Position numbers and translations under genes: made by a program. The notes beneath the pieces are model-generated. The model had not been told where the DNA came from, did no database searches, and was given only the letters and a program-made list of their open reading frames with translations. From assembly GCA_964463655.1 (NCBI GenBank), contig CAYXDG010000007.1, forward strand, positions 3,003 to 67,002: 64,000 nucleotides of DNA, written 5' to 3'. Shown here piece by piece: positions 44,701-53,025 of the stretch; position 1 is the stretch's first letter, and every line of letters starts with the position of its first letter. Source of the stretch: Halothece sp964463655. GTDB lineage: Bacteria > Cyanobacteriota > Cyanobacteriia > Cyanobacteriales > Rubidibacteraceae.

Positions 44701-47700
44701 GGCAGTTCTAATGCTAAGTTAAAGGGTTCTTGGTTGTCGCGCTCAAACCACTGAGCAATCTGCAACTCTCGTTGTGCGAGGCTGAGATGGGAAACATCGG
44801 TTTCTTCAATTGCAGTGAGAGCAATTCTTGTAATTTTCTGTTGCTTCCCTTCTGGATCAATTCTTGCTCGCAGTGCTTCATGGCGGTTGATGACAGTATG
44901 CAGGGCGCGATCGAGTGCTTTGCGGTTTAATTCTCCCTGTAACTTCAATGCTGTGGAGATGATATAAGCCAAAGACCCCTCATTTCCTGCCATTTGCGTC
45001 AAGAGCCACAGTTGCTGTTGTGCGTCGGTTAGCGGGAGCGTGAGGGGGGCATGATAGGAAGCGGGTGTCGTTCCTTGAAAAAAACCTCCCGATCGCAGTT
45101 CCTGCACACTCTCCTCCACCGCAGCAACAATCGCCTCTAAATCGCGATCGTCGTGGGCAGTCGATAAGAAACAAGTCCGCCCTTCCCAGATATAAATCCC
45201 TTTCTCAATCAGGTGAGAATAGAATAAGTCCATCTCTAAGGGTTGGAAGAGATAGCTGCTGTTGTTGCCGTATCGGAAGCGAAAAATCGATCCACAACGC
45301 AGGATTTGGACGGGGATTTTGCAGCGATCGAAACAGCTTTGTAAAGCCTCTGTTAATTTCTCTGTCCGTTGATTTAAGTTGGCTTGCAACGCTCCGCCCT
45401 GAGACTCCAGATGTTGCAAAACCGCACGGGCGCTCGCCATTGCTAGGGGATGTTTGGAGAAAGTTCCTGCAAAAAAGGTTGTCTCCACTTCGGGAAAAGA
45501 ATCATCGCCATAGTGCCAAGCGCCTCCGTCAATCGCATCAAGATACTTACTTTTGCCAGCAACCACCCCGATCGGCAGCCCACCTCCTAACGCTTTACCA
45601 TAGGTTGCCAAATCCGCTTCCACCCCAAACCAGCCTTGCGCCCCTTGGGGATGCAGTCGAAAACCAGTAATCACTTCGTCAAAAATGAGGGCGATGTCTG
45701 CTTGTTGAGTCACGTCCCGCAATTGCTTGAGGAAGGCTTGCGGTTGGACATCTGGTTGACGGCTGGGAATCGGTTCAACCAAGACGGCAGCTAGTTCCCC
45801 GGCCTGAGAGCGAATGATTTCGATCGATGAAGGATCATCATAATTCAATAACAGCACATCAGCAACCATATTGGGCAAGATTCCAGGGGCCATTGGTGCG
45901 GTTTTTCCCTCTTCCCCTGGTTGTCTGATCGCTAAAGTGCCGTCAAAATGACCGTGATACGCTCCCTTAAAAATAACGATTTTATTCCGTCCGCTAACTG
46001 CCCTCGCGAGGCGCAGAGCCGTCATCACCGCTTCTGTGCCAGAATTGGAAAAACAGACGCGCTCCATTCCCGTCAGTAGCGCGATCGCCCTGGCGACTTC
46101 AGCAGCTAGGGCTGACTGGGGGCCGGTTTGCGCTCCTGTTTCTAATTGTTCGTTAATCGCATCAACAATAAAAGGCACTCGATGTCCCAATAAGTGAACG
46201 CCAAATCCCATTGAAATATCTACATATTCGTTCCCGTCAATGTCCCAAAAACGGCTTCCAGCAAAGCGTTCTCCGACAATGGGATAAAGCAGTTCTTTGG
46301 TTTCTCGGCGAAAGCCCACTGAGGCACGGCGATCGGCGAGGAAGGCGCGACTGTCTTTGACCCGTTGTTTCGACTGGCGGGTGCGTTGGGTATAGCGATC
46401 GATAAAGGCTTCTAAATAGTTTTGTTGTTGAGGAGACAGTTGTTTGCTTTCGGGAGGGGCAATTTTGGGCTTTTCGATCGCCTTGGGTGGAGCAGTCGCT
46501 TTGCCATTACTCTCCGCAGGTCTTTCTGGAAGAGGGGACTGGCTTGGCTTTCCTCCGAGCAGTTGCAGTTGTTGAGAAAACAGATCAAGCTGCTGCTGCA
46601 TCATTTGCACTTGCTGGGCGATGATTTGTTCGGTTGCTGTGGTTGCTGAGACAGGGAGCGCTGCTGGACTGGGCGCGATGGCGCTCCGCGCGGCCTCCGT
46701 CGAGGGCGTTTCCTTGTTCTCTTTCCAGTCGGGAGGAAGTTGCTGGTCAATGTAGTGGGATAAGGCTTCGATCGTCTTCAGGTCTTCAAAGAGTTGGCGT
46801 AGGGAAATCTGGACTCCGTAGCGCTGTTCGAGCTTTTGCCCCAGATCAATGAAGATGATTGAATCAGCGCCGATTTCTAACAGTGAGGTTTTCGGGTCAA
46901 GGCGATCGCTAGGGATTTCTAACGCTTGGCCGAGAATAGATTGTAAGGTTGCCAGAATTTCCTGAGTGCGATCGCCAGCGACAGATACAGCATTGCTTTT
47001 CAAGGGGTCACTCAAGGAGATTGTTGGTTGTTCGGTTTCTTCTTCCTCCCACCAATAGCGCTGGCGTTGGAAGGGATAAGCGGGGAGAGAACAGAGGCGC
47101 TTGCCTCCTGTCCCCTTCTCAAAATTAGCCCAGTTGATGCTTGCCCCTTTCACATAGAGCGCCGAGAGACTATCAAGTAAGGTTTGCCAGTCACTTTTCC
47201 CTCGCACCAGAGAGGTTAGCCAAGAAAGGGTTGCGCTGTCTGGAGAGGATTCTTTGCCCAGTCGCGATAGGGTGGGGTGCGGTCCGATCTCAAGGAAAAT
47301 TTCGCAGCCTGCTTCTAACAAGCGATGAATTCCTTGGGCAAAACGCACGGGTTGACGGCTGTGTTCCCGCCAATAAGTAGCATTTGGGGCTTGTTGGGGG
47401 TTAAAGAAATCTCCAGTCAGGTTCGAGATCAGGGGTTTTTGCGGGGGATGATAAGAGAAGCGATTGGCTATCTCTTCTAGGCGATCGAGGATTGGCTCTA
47501 GCAGAGGAGAATGAAAGGCATGAGAGACAGCTAGAGGACGAGTTTCAATCCCTTTTGCGTTCAAGATTTTTTCTAAGTCGGTGAGGGTTGCTTTCAGCCC
47601 TGAAATTGTGGTTTTTTGCGGTGCGTTGACAGCAGCGATTGCGACACGGTCTTCATAAGGGCGGATAATCTCAGCCACTTCTTCTTCCCCAGCAAAAACT

Positions 47701-49670
47701 GCACTCATCCCGCCATCGAGGGGTAAATGCTGCATCAAGCGACTGCGTTCCACAACGAGGGTTAAAGCGGTTTCAAGGCTAATTGCCCCAGCGACACAAG
47801 CAGCGACATATTCTCCTAAACTGTGTCCACAGACGAATTGAGGTTCAATCCCCCAAAATTGCCACAAGCTGCTCAGGGCATATTCTAGGGCAAATAGGGC
47901 GGGTTGGGTGTAAAGGGTCTGATCGAGGGCTTGATCCTTGCCATAAAGGATTTCTAGTAAGGGACGATCGAGTTGGGGGTCAAGAATTTTGGCACAGCGA
48001 TCGAGCGTTGCTTGAAAGGGGGTTTCTAAGCGATACAGTTCTTCTGCCATCTGTAGATACTGAGTACCCTGTCCGCTAAACAGAAAGGCGATTTTCGGGG
48101 GTTTATTGCTAGCAGTACCCGTTTTTACTCTGATGCTTTTCCCTTGGACAAATTCTGCCAGTTCTCGCTGCAATTGCTCTTTGGACTCCACCGTAGCTGC
48201 TAGGCGATGCTTGAAATGAGTGCGACCAAGATTGACCGAATAACAAATATCTGGCAATTGGGCTTTTTTTCCTGAATCCAGCCATTGGGTGTAGCGTTGG
48301 GCGGACTCAGCGAGGGCGGTTGCTGATTTGGCGCTGAGGGTGAAAAGACTGAGAGGGCGATCGCTGTGAGGTTCTGCGACTGACGAGGGCGGTGCTTCTG
48401 AAATGATCACGTGAGCGTTGGTTCCGCCGTAACCGAAGGCACTCACCCCAGCATAACGAGGCTGTTCTCCCCTTAGCCAAGGCTGACCCTCTGTGGGAAT
48501 GGCAAAGGGGGTTTCTTTCAGAGAAATATAGGGGTTTAATTCTTTTAAGTGCAGGTGGGGGGGAATGTGGTCATTTTCCAAGGATAAGACGACTTTTATT
48601 AAACTGGCGAGGCCGGCTGCTGCTTCGAGATGACCGATATTGGTCTTCACTGAACCAAACCAACATTTTTGCTCAGGGGTTCGTCCCTTGCTTAGAACTG
48701 TTTTTAGGGCGCGAACTTCGATCGGGTCTCCCAATGGCGTTCCTGTGCCGTGAGTTTCTAGGTAACTAATTGCTGCGGGAGCGCAGCCCGATCGCGCCAG
48801 AGCTTCTTCAATCACTGCTTGCTGGGCTAAACCATTGGGTGCGGTCAAGCCGTTGGTCAGCCCGTCCTGATTCACGGCTGTTCCCTTAATCACTGCCCGT
48901 ACTATGTCCCCATCGCTGAGAGCATCTGACAGGCGTTTGAGAACAACGATTCCCCCGCCTTCTGCGCGCACGTAACCACTAGCTTGAGCGTCAAACGTTC
49001 GACAGCGCCCATCTTTTGCCATCATCCGCGCCTGAGAGAAGTTGATCATCAGTTCGGGAGAGAGGATGGCGTTGACTCCTCCCACCAAGGACAGGTCAGA
49101 CTCGCCACTTGACAAGCTCTGACAGGCAAGATGTAGGGCTACCAGTGAGGAAGAACAAGCGGTATCGATGGTGGTACTGACCCCGCGCAGGTTGAATAAA
49201 TAAGAGATGCGATTGGCGACAATGCTAAAGGAGGTTCCCACTCCTTGATAGGGGCCAATTGTCTCAAGATTTCTATAGATTTTGTGATGGTAGTCGCAGG
49301 TGGCAGCCCCCATGAAAACGCTGGTTCGGCTGCCCGCTAAACTTGTGGGCGCGATCGCAGCATCTGCTAAGGCTTCCCAAGTGAGTTCCAAGGCCAGACG
49401 CTGCTGTGGATCGATTGCTTTCGCTTCCCGAGGGGAAATACCGAAAAAATCGGCATCAAAGCGATCGATATTTTCAATCAATCCCGCCCAACGGCTGCTC
49501 ATTTTGCCAGGTTTTCCTGGCTCGGCATCATAAAAGGCCTCGATCGGCCAGCGATCGGAGGGAATTTCTGAAATGGCATCAATTCCTTCTGATAGCAGGG
49601 TCCAAAAGGCTTCTAAATTGTTTGCGCCTGGCAAACGGCAACTCATCCCGATAATGGCGATCGCTTCCAT
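41775..49670 (-). CDS. Hybrid PKS/NRPS: KS-AT-ACP-aminotransferase-C-A(Ser)-PCP
   Basis: The start is taken at 49670 (MEAIAIIGMSCRLPG), three bases after the upstream stop; an earlier ATG would overlap. KS: DTACSSS near residue 171, HGTGTPLGDP and NIGHLEAAAG. AT: GHSLGEY and AFHSP, the malonyl-CoA type. ACP: IGADSI near 940. A PLP aminotransferase of the GSAM-like class follows (about 1125-1545; FDEVITGFR, YGKALGGG with the PLP Lys). C domain with HHILVDG near 1680. A domain code D-V-W-H-I-S-L-I-D, a Ser code. PCP LGGHSLHA near 2567. This layout matches MycA/ItuA-type and puwainaphycin-type synthetases, which extend a fatty acyl chain by malonate and aminate the beta-keto group to give a beta-amino fatty acid. 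Confidence 0.94.
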   Translation of the reverse strand: MEAIAIIGMSCRLPGANNLEAFWTLLSEGIDAISEIPSDRWPIEAFYDAEPGKPGKMSSRWAGLIENIDRFDADFFGISPREAKAIDPQQRLALELTWEALADAAIAPTSLAGSRTSVFMGAATCDYHHKIYRNLETIGPYQGVGTSFSIVANRISYLFNLRGVSTTIDTACSSSLVALHLACQSLSSGESDLSLVGGVNAILSPELMINFSQARMMAKDGRCRTFDAQASGYVRAEGGGIVVLKRLSDALSDGDIVRAVIKGTAVNQDGLTNGLTAPNGLAQQAVIEEALARSGCAPAAISYLETHGTGTPLGDPIEVRALKTVLSKGRTPEQKCWFGSVKTNIGHLEAAAGLASLIKVVLSLENDHIPPHLHLKELNPYISLKETPFAIPTEGQPWLRGEQPRYAGVSAFGYGGTNAHVIISEAPPSSVAEPHSDRPLSLFTLSAKSATALAESAQRYTQWLDSGKKAQLPDICYSVNLGRTHFKHRLAATVESKEQLQRELAEFVQGKSIRVKTGTASNKPPKIAFLFSGQGTQYLQMAEELYRLETPFQATLDRCAKILDPQLDRPLLEILYGKDQALDQTLYTQPALFALEYALSSLWQFWGIEPQFVCGHSLGEYVAACVAGAISLETALTLVVERSRLMQHLPLDGGMSAVFAGEEEVAEIIRPYEDRVAIAAVNAPQKTTISGLKATLTDLEKILNAKGIETRPLAVSHAFHSPLLEPILDRLEEIANRFSYHPPQKPLISNLTGDFFNPQQAPNATYWREHSRQPVRFAQGIHRLLEAGCEIFLEIGPHPTLSRLGKESSPDSATLSWLTSLVRGKSDWQTLLDSLSALYVKGASINWANFEKGTGGKRLCSLPAYPFQRQRYWWEEEETEQPTISLSDPLKSNAVSVAGDRTQEILATLQSILGQALEIPSDRLDPKTSLLEIGADSIIFIDLGQKLEQRYGVQISLRQLFEDLKTIEALSHYIDQQLPPDWKENKETPSTEAARSAIAPSPAALPVSATTATEQIIAQQVQMMQQQLDLFSQQLQLLGGKPSQSPLPERPAESNGKATAPPKAIEKPKIAPPESKQLSPQQQNYLEAFIDRYTQRTRQSKQRVKDSRAFLADRRASVGFRRETKELLYPIVGERFAGSRFWDIDGNEYVDISMGFGVHLLGHRVPFIVDAINEQLETGAQTGPQSALAAEVARAIALLTGMERVCFSNSGTEAVMTALRLARAVSGRNKIVIFKGAYHGHFDGTLAIRQPGEEGKTAPMAPGILPNMVADVLLLNYDDPSSIEIIRSQAGELAAVLVEPIPSRQPDVQPQAFLKQLRDVTQQADIALIFDEVITGFRLHPQGAQGWFGVEADLATYGKALGGGLPIGVVAGKSKYLDAIDGGAWHYGDDSFPEVETTFFAGTFSKHPLAMASARAVLQHLESQGGALQANLNQRTEKLTEALQSCFDRCKIPVQILRCGSIFRFRYGNNSSYLFQPLEMDLFYSHLIEKGIYIWEGRTCFLSTAHDDRDLEAIVAAVEESVQELRSGGFFQGTTPASYHAPLTLPLTDAQQQLWLLTQMAGNEGSLAYIISTALKLQGELNRKALDRALHTVINRHEALRARIDPEGKQQKITRIALTAIEETDVSHLSLAQRELQIAQWFERDNQEPFNLALELPLRVRLLKVEETVHLLLLSAHHILVDGWSLGVIVTELGELYRGLCQGIDRTLKPPLQWSDYTSWLQQQLSKEKMQRDRAYWLQQLSGSLPVLDLPSDRPRPPLKTYSGDRQTCKLDSHLTAQIKTLAQNQGCTPFMVLLSVNLILLHRLTGQEDILIGIPAAGRTLTGSTNLVGYCAHLLPISSKLQGAPSFPDYLAAIQKTLLSAYDHQDYPFARLIADLDIKRDPSRSPLVSATFNLERSILLPELPALKVELADRPLKYAHFDFHLNLTEANDELVIDADYNCHLFDRETIARWLGHFQTLLQGVVACPSQSVRTLPLLTPAEREQIASWNHTQVNEQALCLHELFEEQVERTPDAIAVSFAGENLTYRQLNDRADCLARYLPSFGVKPEVLVGVCLERSLEMVVALLGILKAGGAYVPLDPSFPQERLAYIIGDAAAPVILTQSHLLKNLPANTQTLCLDQDWAAIKNDCPEQRDCPSPSANLENLAYVIYTSGSTGKPKGAANEHRGICNRLQWMQSAYPLTADDRVLQKTPYSFDVSVWEFFWPLSVGARLVIAKPEGHKDTTYLAETIVQEGITTIHFVPSMLSAFLEDPKAKACHSLQRTICSGEALSVELQNRFFNCLDSELHNLYGPTEAAIDVSFWQCRRENRSGKVPIGRPIANVQLHVLDPYLQPVPVGVAGELHIGGVAVGRGYWQKPELTQEKFIPNPFSSEKETVRDCAPRSAKGDRLYKTGDLVRYLPDGNLEFLGRLDRQVKVRGLRIELGEIEAVLSQHPAVKETVTIDREDKNTQDLVAYCVPKQGVSLDIADLRGFLKQHLPEYMIPSAYVLLEAMPLLPNGKIDRRSLPIPDQRSSAGSVVSGWSTADFSTTNAQQNYIAPRNEREAKIAEIWQQLLGCDRIGVEDNFFELGGHSLHAVQLVSRVREAFGVNLQAGSVLQAPTIASQSQLVETAHWVANSNGGVVVEREEGEI
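42519..42540 (-). repeat. 22-bp GC-rich dispersed repeat inside the PKS/NRPS gene, copy 1
   Basis: On the minus strand GCGCGATTGCGCTCCGCGCA (then GC) matches 46673-46694 of the plus strand with two mismatches, so the copies are inverted. This copy adds an in-frame CAPRSAKGD segment between A5 and A7 of the Ser-activating domain, where related domains have no such stretch. Confidence 0.7.
46673..46694 (+). repeat. 22-bp GC-rich dispersed repeat inside the PKS/NRPS gene, copy 2
   Basis: Inverted relative to the copy at 42519. It encodes part of TEAARSAIAPS in the linker after the PKS ACP, a tolerant spot. Confidence 0.7.
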
Positions 49671-49672
49671 AA

Positions 49673-50656
49673 TTAAGCTAGGGGTAGATTTTCCAGAGTT
49701 TTGCAGTGATAGCAAGGGTTAAGCGGACAATTCCTTATCGCTTCTCCCGATCGAGCGAGTTGCTGATCGTGTTTGTAATCGCGAAATTCCGAGTTTTTCA
49801 GTAAAGCATTTGCCATGTAACGCATGGCATAATACTGACAAGCCATAAACGGCGATCGTCCCCAGTGGTGAACCAGATAACGCAGCCAAGGACGAGGGAG
49901 AGGGCGACCCAAAATCCCATGAGCAACGGTCGGGATACCTTCGTCTTTCGCTTCTAGTTGGAGGAGATAGTCGGAATAGTGAGAACGATCGCCAGGAGAA
50001 GTCACCCGCGCCAGTCCCTGATCCAGATGATCGGACAGCTTTGCTCTTGCCCAACTGGGGTTAGTCAACTTGGGGATTCCTAGTGGTAGTAACCTCTTTT
50101 TTGCGGTTTTTTGGTGATGAGCGTTTCCCAAAGCCTCGCGCCCGAAAAGACCCACTTTTGTTTTGTAAGCAAGGCGCTGAAAGGTGCGAATATGAACAAA
50201 TTCTGGTTGGGTTTCTAAGTCTAATTCTTGGGCTGCTTCCCGATACTCGGCAAAGGTTTTCAAGACCCCTGCTGTGACGGGATTGTCGGTACAAGCACTG
50301 GTCTCGCTCACGGCGGTAAAGGTATAGTTGCCAACCCAAAGCAGATGGTTGAGCGCTAACTTTTGGGTCTCGGTGGCTTCCTGGTATAACGGCGTTCCAT
50401 AGAGCAAAGAATGTTCGGGTTTACTCCAATAACAATCAGCATTTTCTTCATACTTAAAGACCTTGCCGAGGGCTTCAAGTTTTTCGGTATTGTCCGATTT
50501 TTTGTTATTTTCGAGTGTTTTTTGAATCAAACTTAAGTGCCGTTTGGGAGGCTTTTCAGTAGCAATTGTTGTTTTTTCTTGATTAGAAGATGTTTTGGAA
50601 AAACTGACCAAGATCACCATCTCCTTATGATTAAAAGTTAATTTAAATCTGCTCAT
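49673..50656 (-). CDS. Unknown pathway protein between ACP and PKS (possible acyl-ACP oxygenase)
   Basis: Up to 327 residues; a later Met (MVILVSFSK) would shorten it by 12. I do not recognise the family. Visible features are a low-complexity first 75 residues, a helical core with ALNHLLWVGNYTFTAVSETSACTDN (quoted in part), a QPEFVHIRTFQRLAYKT segment with a Glu-x-x-His pattern, a HHWGRSPF stretch, and a C-terminal tail with four Cys/His (CPLNPCYHCKT). Glu-x-x-His plus further Glu/His in a helical protein would fit a ferritin-like diiron enzyme, as would its place between the acyl-ACP and PKS genes, where an oxidation of the fatty chain makes sense. This is inference. Confidence 0.4.
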   Translation of the reverse strand: MSRFKLTFNHKEMVILVSFSKTSSNQEKTTIATEKPPKRHLSLIQKTLENNKKSDNTEKLEALGKVFKYEENADCYWSKPEHSLLYGTPLYQEATETQKLALNHLLWVGNYTFTAVSETSACTDNPVTAGVLKTFAEYREAAQELDLETQPEFVHIRTFQRLAYKTKVGLFGREALGNAHHQKTAKKRLLPLGIPKLTNPSWARAKLSDHLDQGLARVTSPGDRSHYSDYLLQLEAKDEGIPTVAHGILGRPLPRPWLRYLVHHWGRSPFMACQYYAMRYMANALLKNSEFRDYKHDQQLARSGEAIRNCPLNPCYHCKTLENLPLA

Positions 50657-50677
50657 ACGATACCAGAAATAATTTAT

Positions 50678-50962
50678 TTAAGCAACTTCTAAAATTAGAG
50701 TTTGTAAATGTTTGGATAATTCTTGGATTGTCGGATAGTCGTAAAGTAAAGTTGGGTTGAGTTCTCGCTGCAACCAATCTTCTAAGTCTGCTGTTAACCC
50801 GATCGCGGCTGCTGAGTCCAGTCCGTAGCGAGCAAAAGGAACAGTGATATCCACTTCTTCGCGGTCAATTTCTAACAGCTTGGCAATTTGATTAACCATC
50901 CATTCTTGGATTTCTTCCAAGTTTGGTGGTCTGTTTTTGCCCAGGGGATTGGGTTCTGACAT
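50678..50962 (-). CDS. Acyl carrier protein for the FAAL-loaded fatty acid
   Basis: 94 residues from the ATG at 50962, chosen because GAGGAG lies 8 bases upstream; an ATG at 50995 lacks such a site. The phosphopantetheine Ser is in RYGLDSAAAIGL, and the helix after it (LYDYPTIQELSKHL) is typical of the stand-alone ACPs found next to FAAL genes. It would carry the acyl chain from the ligase to the KS of the hybrid synthase. It lies 66 bases downstream of the FAAL gene. Confidence 0.93.
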   Translation of the reverse strand: MSEPNPLGKNRPPNLEEIQEWMVNQIAKLLEIDREEVDITVPFARYGLDSAAAIGLTADLEDWLQRELNPTLLYDYPTIQELSKHLQTLILEVA

Positions 50963-51028
50963 TTTTTTGCTCCTCATCACACGACTTTTTTTCACCTAAG
51001 TTCATTAAACAACAATCTTGAATCTTTG

Positions 51029-52762
51029 TCAATTTTTGATCGCATTCAAGGCTTTTTCTAAAAACAACTTTCGACAGGCTCGACGCTGAATTTTACCACT
51101 ACTGGTTTTGGGAACAGTTCCAGGTTTAACTAAAACAATTTCTGGCACTTGTAGGGCATATTCAGCGGCGATCGCTTCACGGATGTTAGCGATCACTTCT
51201 TGAACATTGAGCTTGCGTAAAGCTGTTCGTTCCACTTCTTGCACGACCACCAGTTGTTCTTCCGTTTCTCCCATGATGCTAAATGCTGCTCCGCAACCAG
51301 GACGCAGAGCGCGATCGCTCCTTTCAACGGTTAACTCAATGTCTTGGGGATAGTAGTTCTGACCGCGAATGATCATTAAATCCTTGAGTCTTCCAGTCAC
51401 AAACAGTTCCCCTTCATGACAAAATCCTAAGTCTCCCGTTCTCAAATAAGGCCCCTCTCCAGTATCCGCAAGATAAGCCTCAAAAGTTTCTTGGGTTTCG
51501 GTTTCCCGTTGCCAATAACCCAAGGCGACGCTTGGACTGGAAACCCAAATTTCGCCGACGCTTTCAGGAGGTAACGCTTTCAAGGTTTGGGGATCGACGA
51601 TCACTACCCGATCGCTGCGCCAACTGTAGCCACATCCCACTAACGTTTGTCCGTCAGGAGTCGCAACCGCGCGGTTCGCTTCTAAAGCTGTGCGGTCAAA
51701 GGAGCGCATCGAGGGCGGTTCGTCGTGCTTCCCCCCCGTCACGAACAAGCTGGTTTCAGCCATCCCATAACAGGGATAAAAGGCTTCTTTGCGAAATCCC
51801 AGAGGCGCAAATTTCTCCCTAAACTGTTTTAAGGTCTCAGCGCGAATCGGTTCTGCTCCGTTAAAGGCCACTGTCCAACTGCTGAGATCAACATTGTCAA
51901 GGTCTTCGAGAGCCACTTTCCGAACGCAGAGGTCATAGGCAAAGTTGGGCCCCCCGCTTGTGGTCGCTCCATAGTTAGAAATTGCTTGCAGCCAGCGTTT
52001 CGGACGTTGGAGAAACTCCACAGGCGACATGAGGATACAGGGAATCCCTAAATATAAAGACTGCATGACATTTCCCACTAAGCCCATATCATGAAACAAA
52101 GGCAACCAACCCACAGCAATGGTTTCCGAAGAATGACCAAAGGCGACTTGCATTGATTCTTGATTGCTGATCAAATTCTGATGGCTGACCATGACTCCTT
52201 TTGGCGTTCCAGTAGAGCCAGAGGTATATTGCAAGAAAGCCACGCGATCGCCTCTGATCTCTATTTCCTGCCAATTTTGGGCTTCACTCTCCTCGATGTT
52301 GTCAACGGCTAGATAGGGCAAATGTCCTAACTTTTGATCGCCATCGAGTTTCCCTTTTAAATCTCCCATTAACGCTGCTGTAGTGAGAAAGATCGCTACT
52401 TGAGACGTGGCAGCGATCGCTTTCACTCGCGACAGATTGCGATTGTGTCGAGGAGGGTATGCTGGAACTGCGATCACCCCTGCGTACAAGCAGCCAAAAA
52501 AGGCAATGATAAACTCTAACCCAGCAGGACAGAGAATCAAAGCCCGTTCTCCAGCCAGATTCCTCTTTTGCAGGTTAGCTGCCGTCGCCTTGGCCCGTCG
52601 AGCTAAATCGGCGTAGGTGAGGCGATCGGATTCTACCTCTCCATTTTTCAGGAAAATATAGGCAGTTGCTTGGGGTTGATCTCGCGCCCTATTTTCTAAT
52701 ACTGCAATTAATGAACTAACATCATGCAGTAGTGGTGAGGAAAAGCATAGAGACTTAAGCAT
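51029..52762 (-). CDS. Fatty acyl-AMP ligase (FAAL), pathway starter
   Basis: 577 residues of the FAAL branch of the ANL superfamily: FLQYTSGSTGTPKGVMVSH (ATP loop, near 180), GWLPLFHDMGLVGNVMQSLY (quoted in part), FNGAEPIR, CYGMAETSLFVTGG and TGDLGF. The insertion after the A8 region that distinguishes FAALs from CoA ligases appears present (LKDLMIIRGQNYYPQDIE). It activates a free fatty acid as acyl-adenylate and loads the ACP encoded next. It is the first gene of the minus-strand operon, so it should set the chain start of the lipopeptide. The chain length cannot be read. Confidence 0.95.
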   Translation of the reverse strand: MLKSLCFSSPLLHDVSSLIAVLENRARDQPQATAYIFLKNGEVESDRLTYADLARRAKATAANLQKRNLAGERALILCPAGLEFIIAFFGCLYAGVIAVPAYPPRHNRNLSRVKAIAATSQVAIFLTTAALMGDLKGKLDGDQKLGHLPYLAVDNIEESEAQNWQEIEIRGDRVAFLQYTSGSTGTPKGVMVSHQNLISNQESMQVAFGHSSETIAVGWLPLFHDMGLVGNVMQSLYLGIPCILMSPVEFLQRPKRWLQAISNYGATTSGGPNFAYDLCVRKVALEDLDNVDLSSWTVAFNGAEPIRAETLKQFREKFAPLGFRKEAFYPCYGMAETSLFVTGGKHDEPPSMRSFDRTALEANRAVATPDGQTLVGCGYSWRSDRVVIVDPQTLKALPPESVGEIWVSSPSVALGYWQRETETQETFEAYLADTGEGPYLRTGDLGFCHEGELFVTGRLKDLMIIRGQNYYPQDIELTVERSDRALRPGCGAAFSIMGETEEQLVVVQEVERTALRKLNVQEVIANIREAIAAEYALQVPEIVLVKPGTVPKTSSGKIQRRACRKLFLEKALNAIKN

Positions 52763-52781
52763 ACGTTCAAAGGGGTTTATA

Positions 52782-52810
52782 ATTATAATCCATCTTAAAA
52801 GTTTTCTGAA
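52782..52810 (-). promoter_or_regulatory. Candidate promoter of the lipopeptide operon
   Basis: On the minus strand TTCAGA (52810-52805) and a perfect TATAAT (52787-52782) have a 17-base spacer. The start codon is only 20 bases beyond the -10 box, so the leader would be very short and no ribosome site is visible; a slightly later start codon is possible. Confidence 0.45.
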
Positions 52811-52847
52811 GCCAAGAAGCGTGATCGAATGCTGGTCAGCCTTGACA

Positions 52848-52867
52848 ACAGTGTTTTATTTTGACTG
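52848..52867. promoter_or_regulatory. 20-bp direct repeat in divergent promoter region, copy 1
   Basis: ACAGTGTTTTATTTTGACTG, identical to 52887-52906, with starts 39 bases apart. It lies in the 263-base gap between the two divergent operons of the island and could be an operator for a shared regulator. Confidence 0.6.
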
Positions 52868-52886
52868 GTCTTATACTACCATAGTG

Positions 52887-52906
52887 ACAGTGTTTTATTT
52901 TGACTG
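52887..52906. promoter_or_regulatory. 20-bp direct repeat in divergent promoter region, copy 2
   Basis: Second perfect copy. No regulator gene is present in the island, so a trans-acting global factor would have to bind here, if this is an operator at all. Confidence 0.6.
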
Positions 52907-53025
52907 AAAGTATTGGTAAATGGCGAATAAGCGGTCGTTACTGCTCCTTGATCCCCACTTACTTCGTGAGGCTGGGGAATGCGTCGCTAATTTCGTTCAA
53001 ACGTTTTTAAGAGTAAAGTGGTGTG

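Noticed and set aside
45065..45670. A 201-codon open frame opposite the aminotransferase domain
   Set aside because: It lies entirely over a conserved catalytic domain and its product is rich in Arg/Ser/Pro, typical of an antisense shadow.
14559..52762. Siderophore cluster as the sole reading of the operon
   Set aside because: Beta-hydroxy-Asp and EntS-like exporters fit, but only one such residue is predicted and there is no TonB receptor, ABC uptake gene or Fur box that I can see. Kept as a possibility only.
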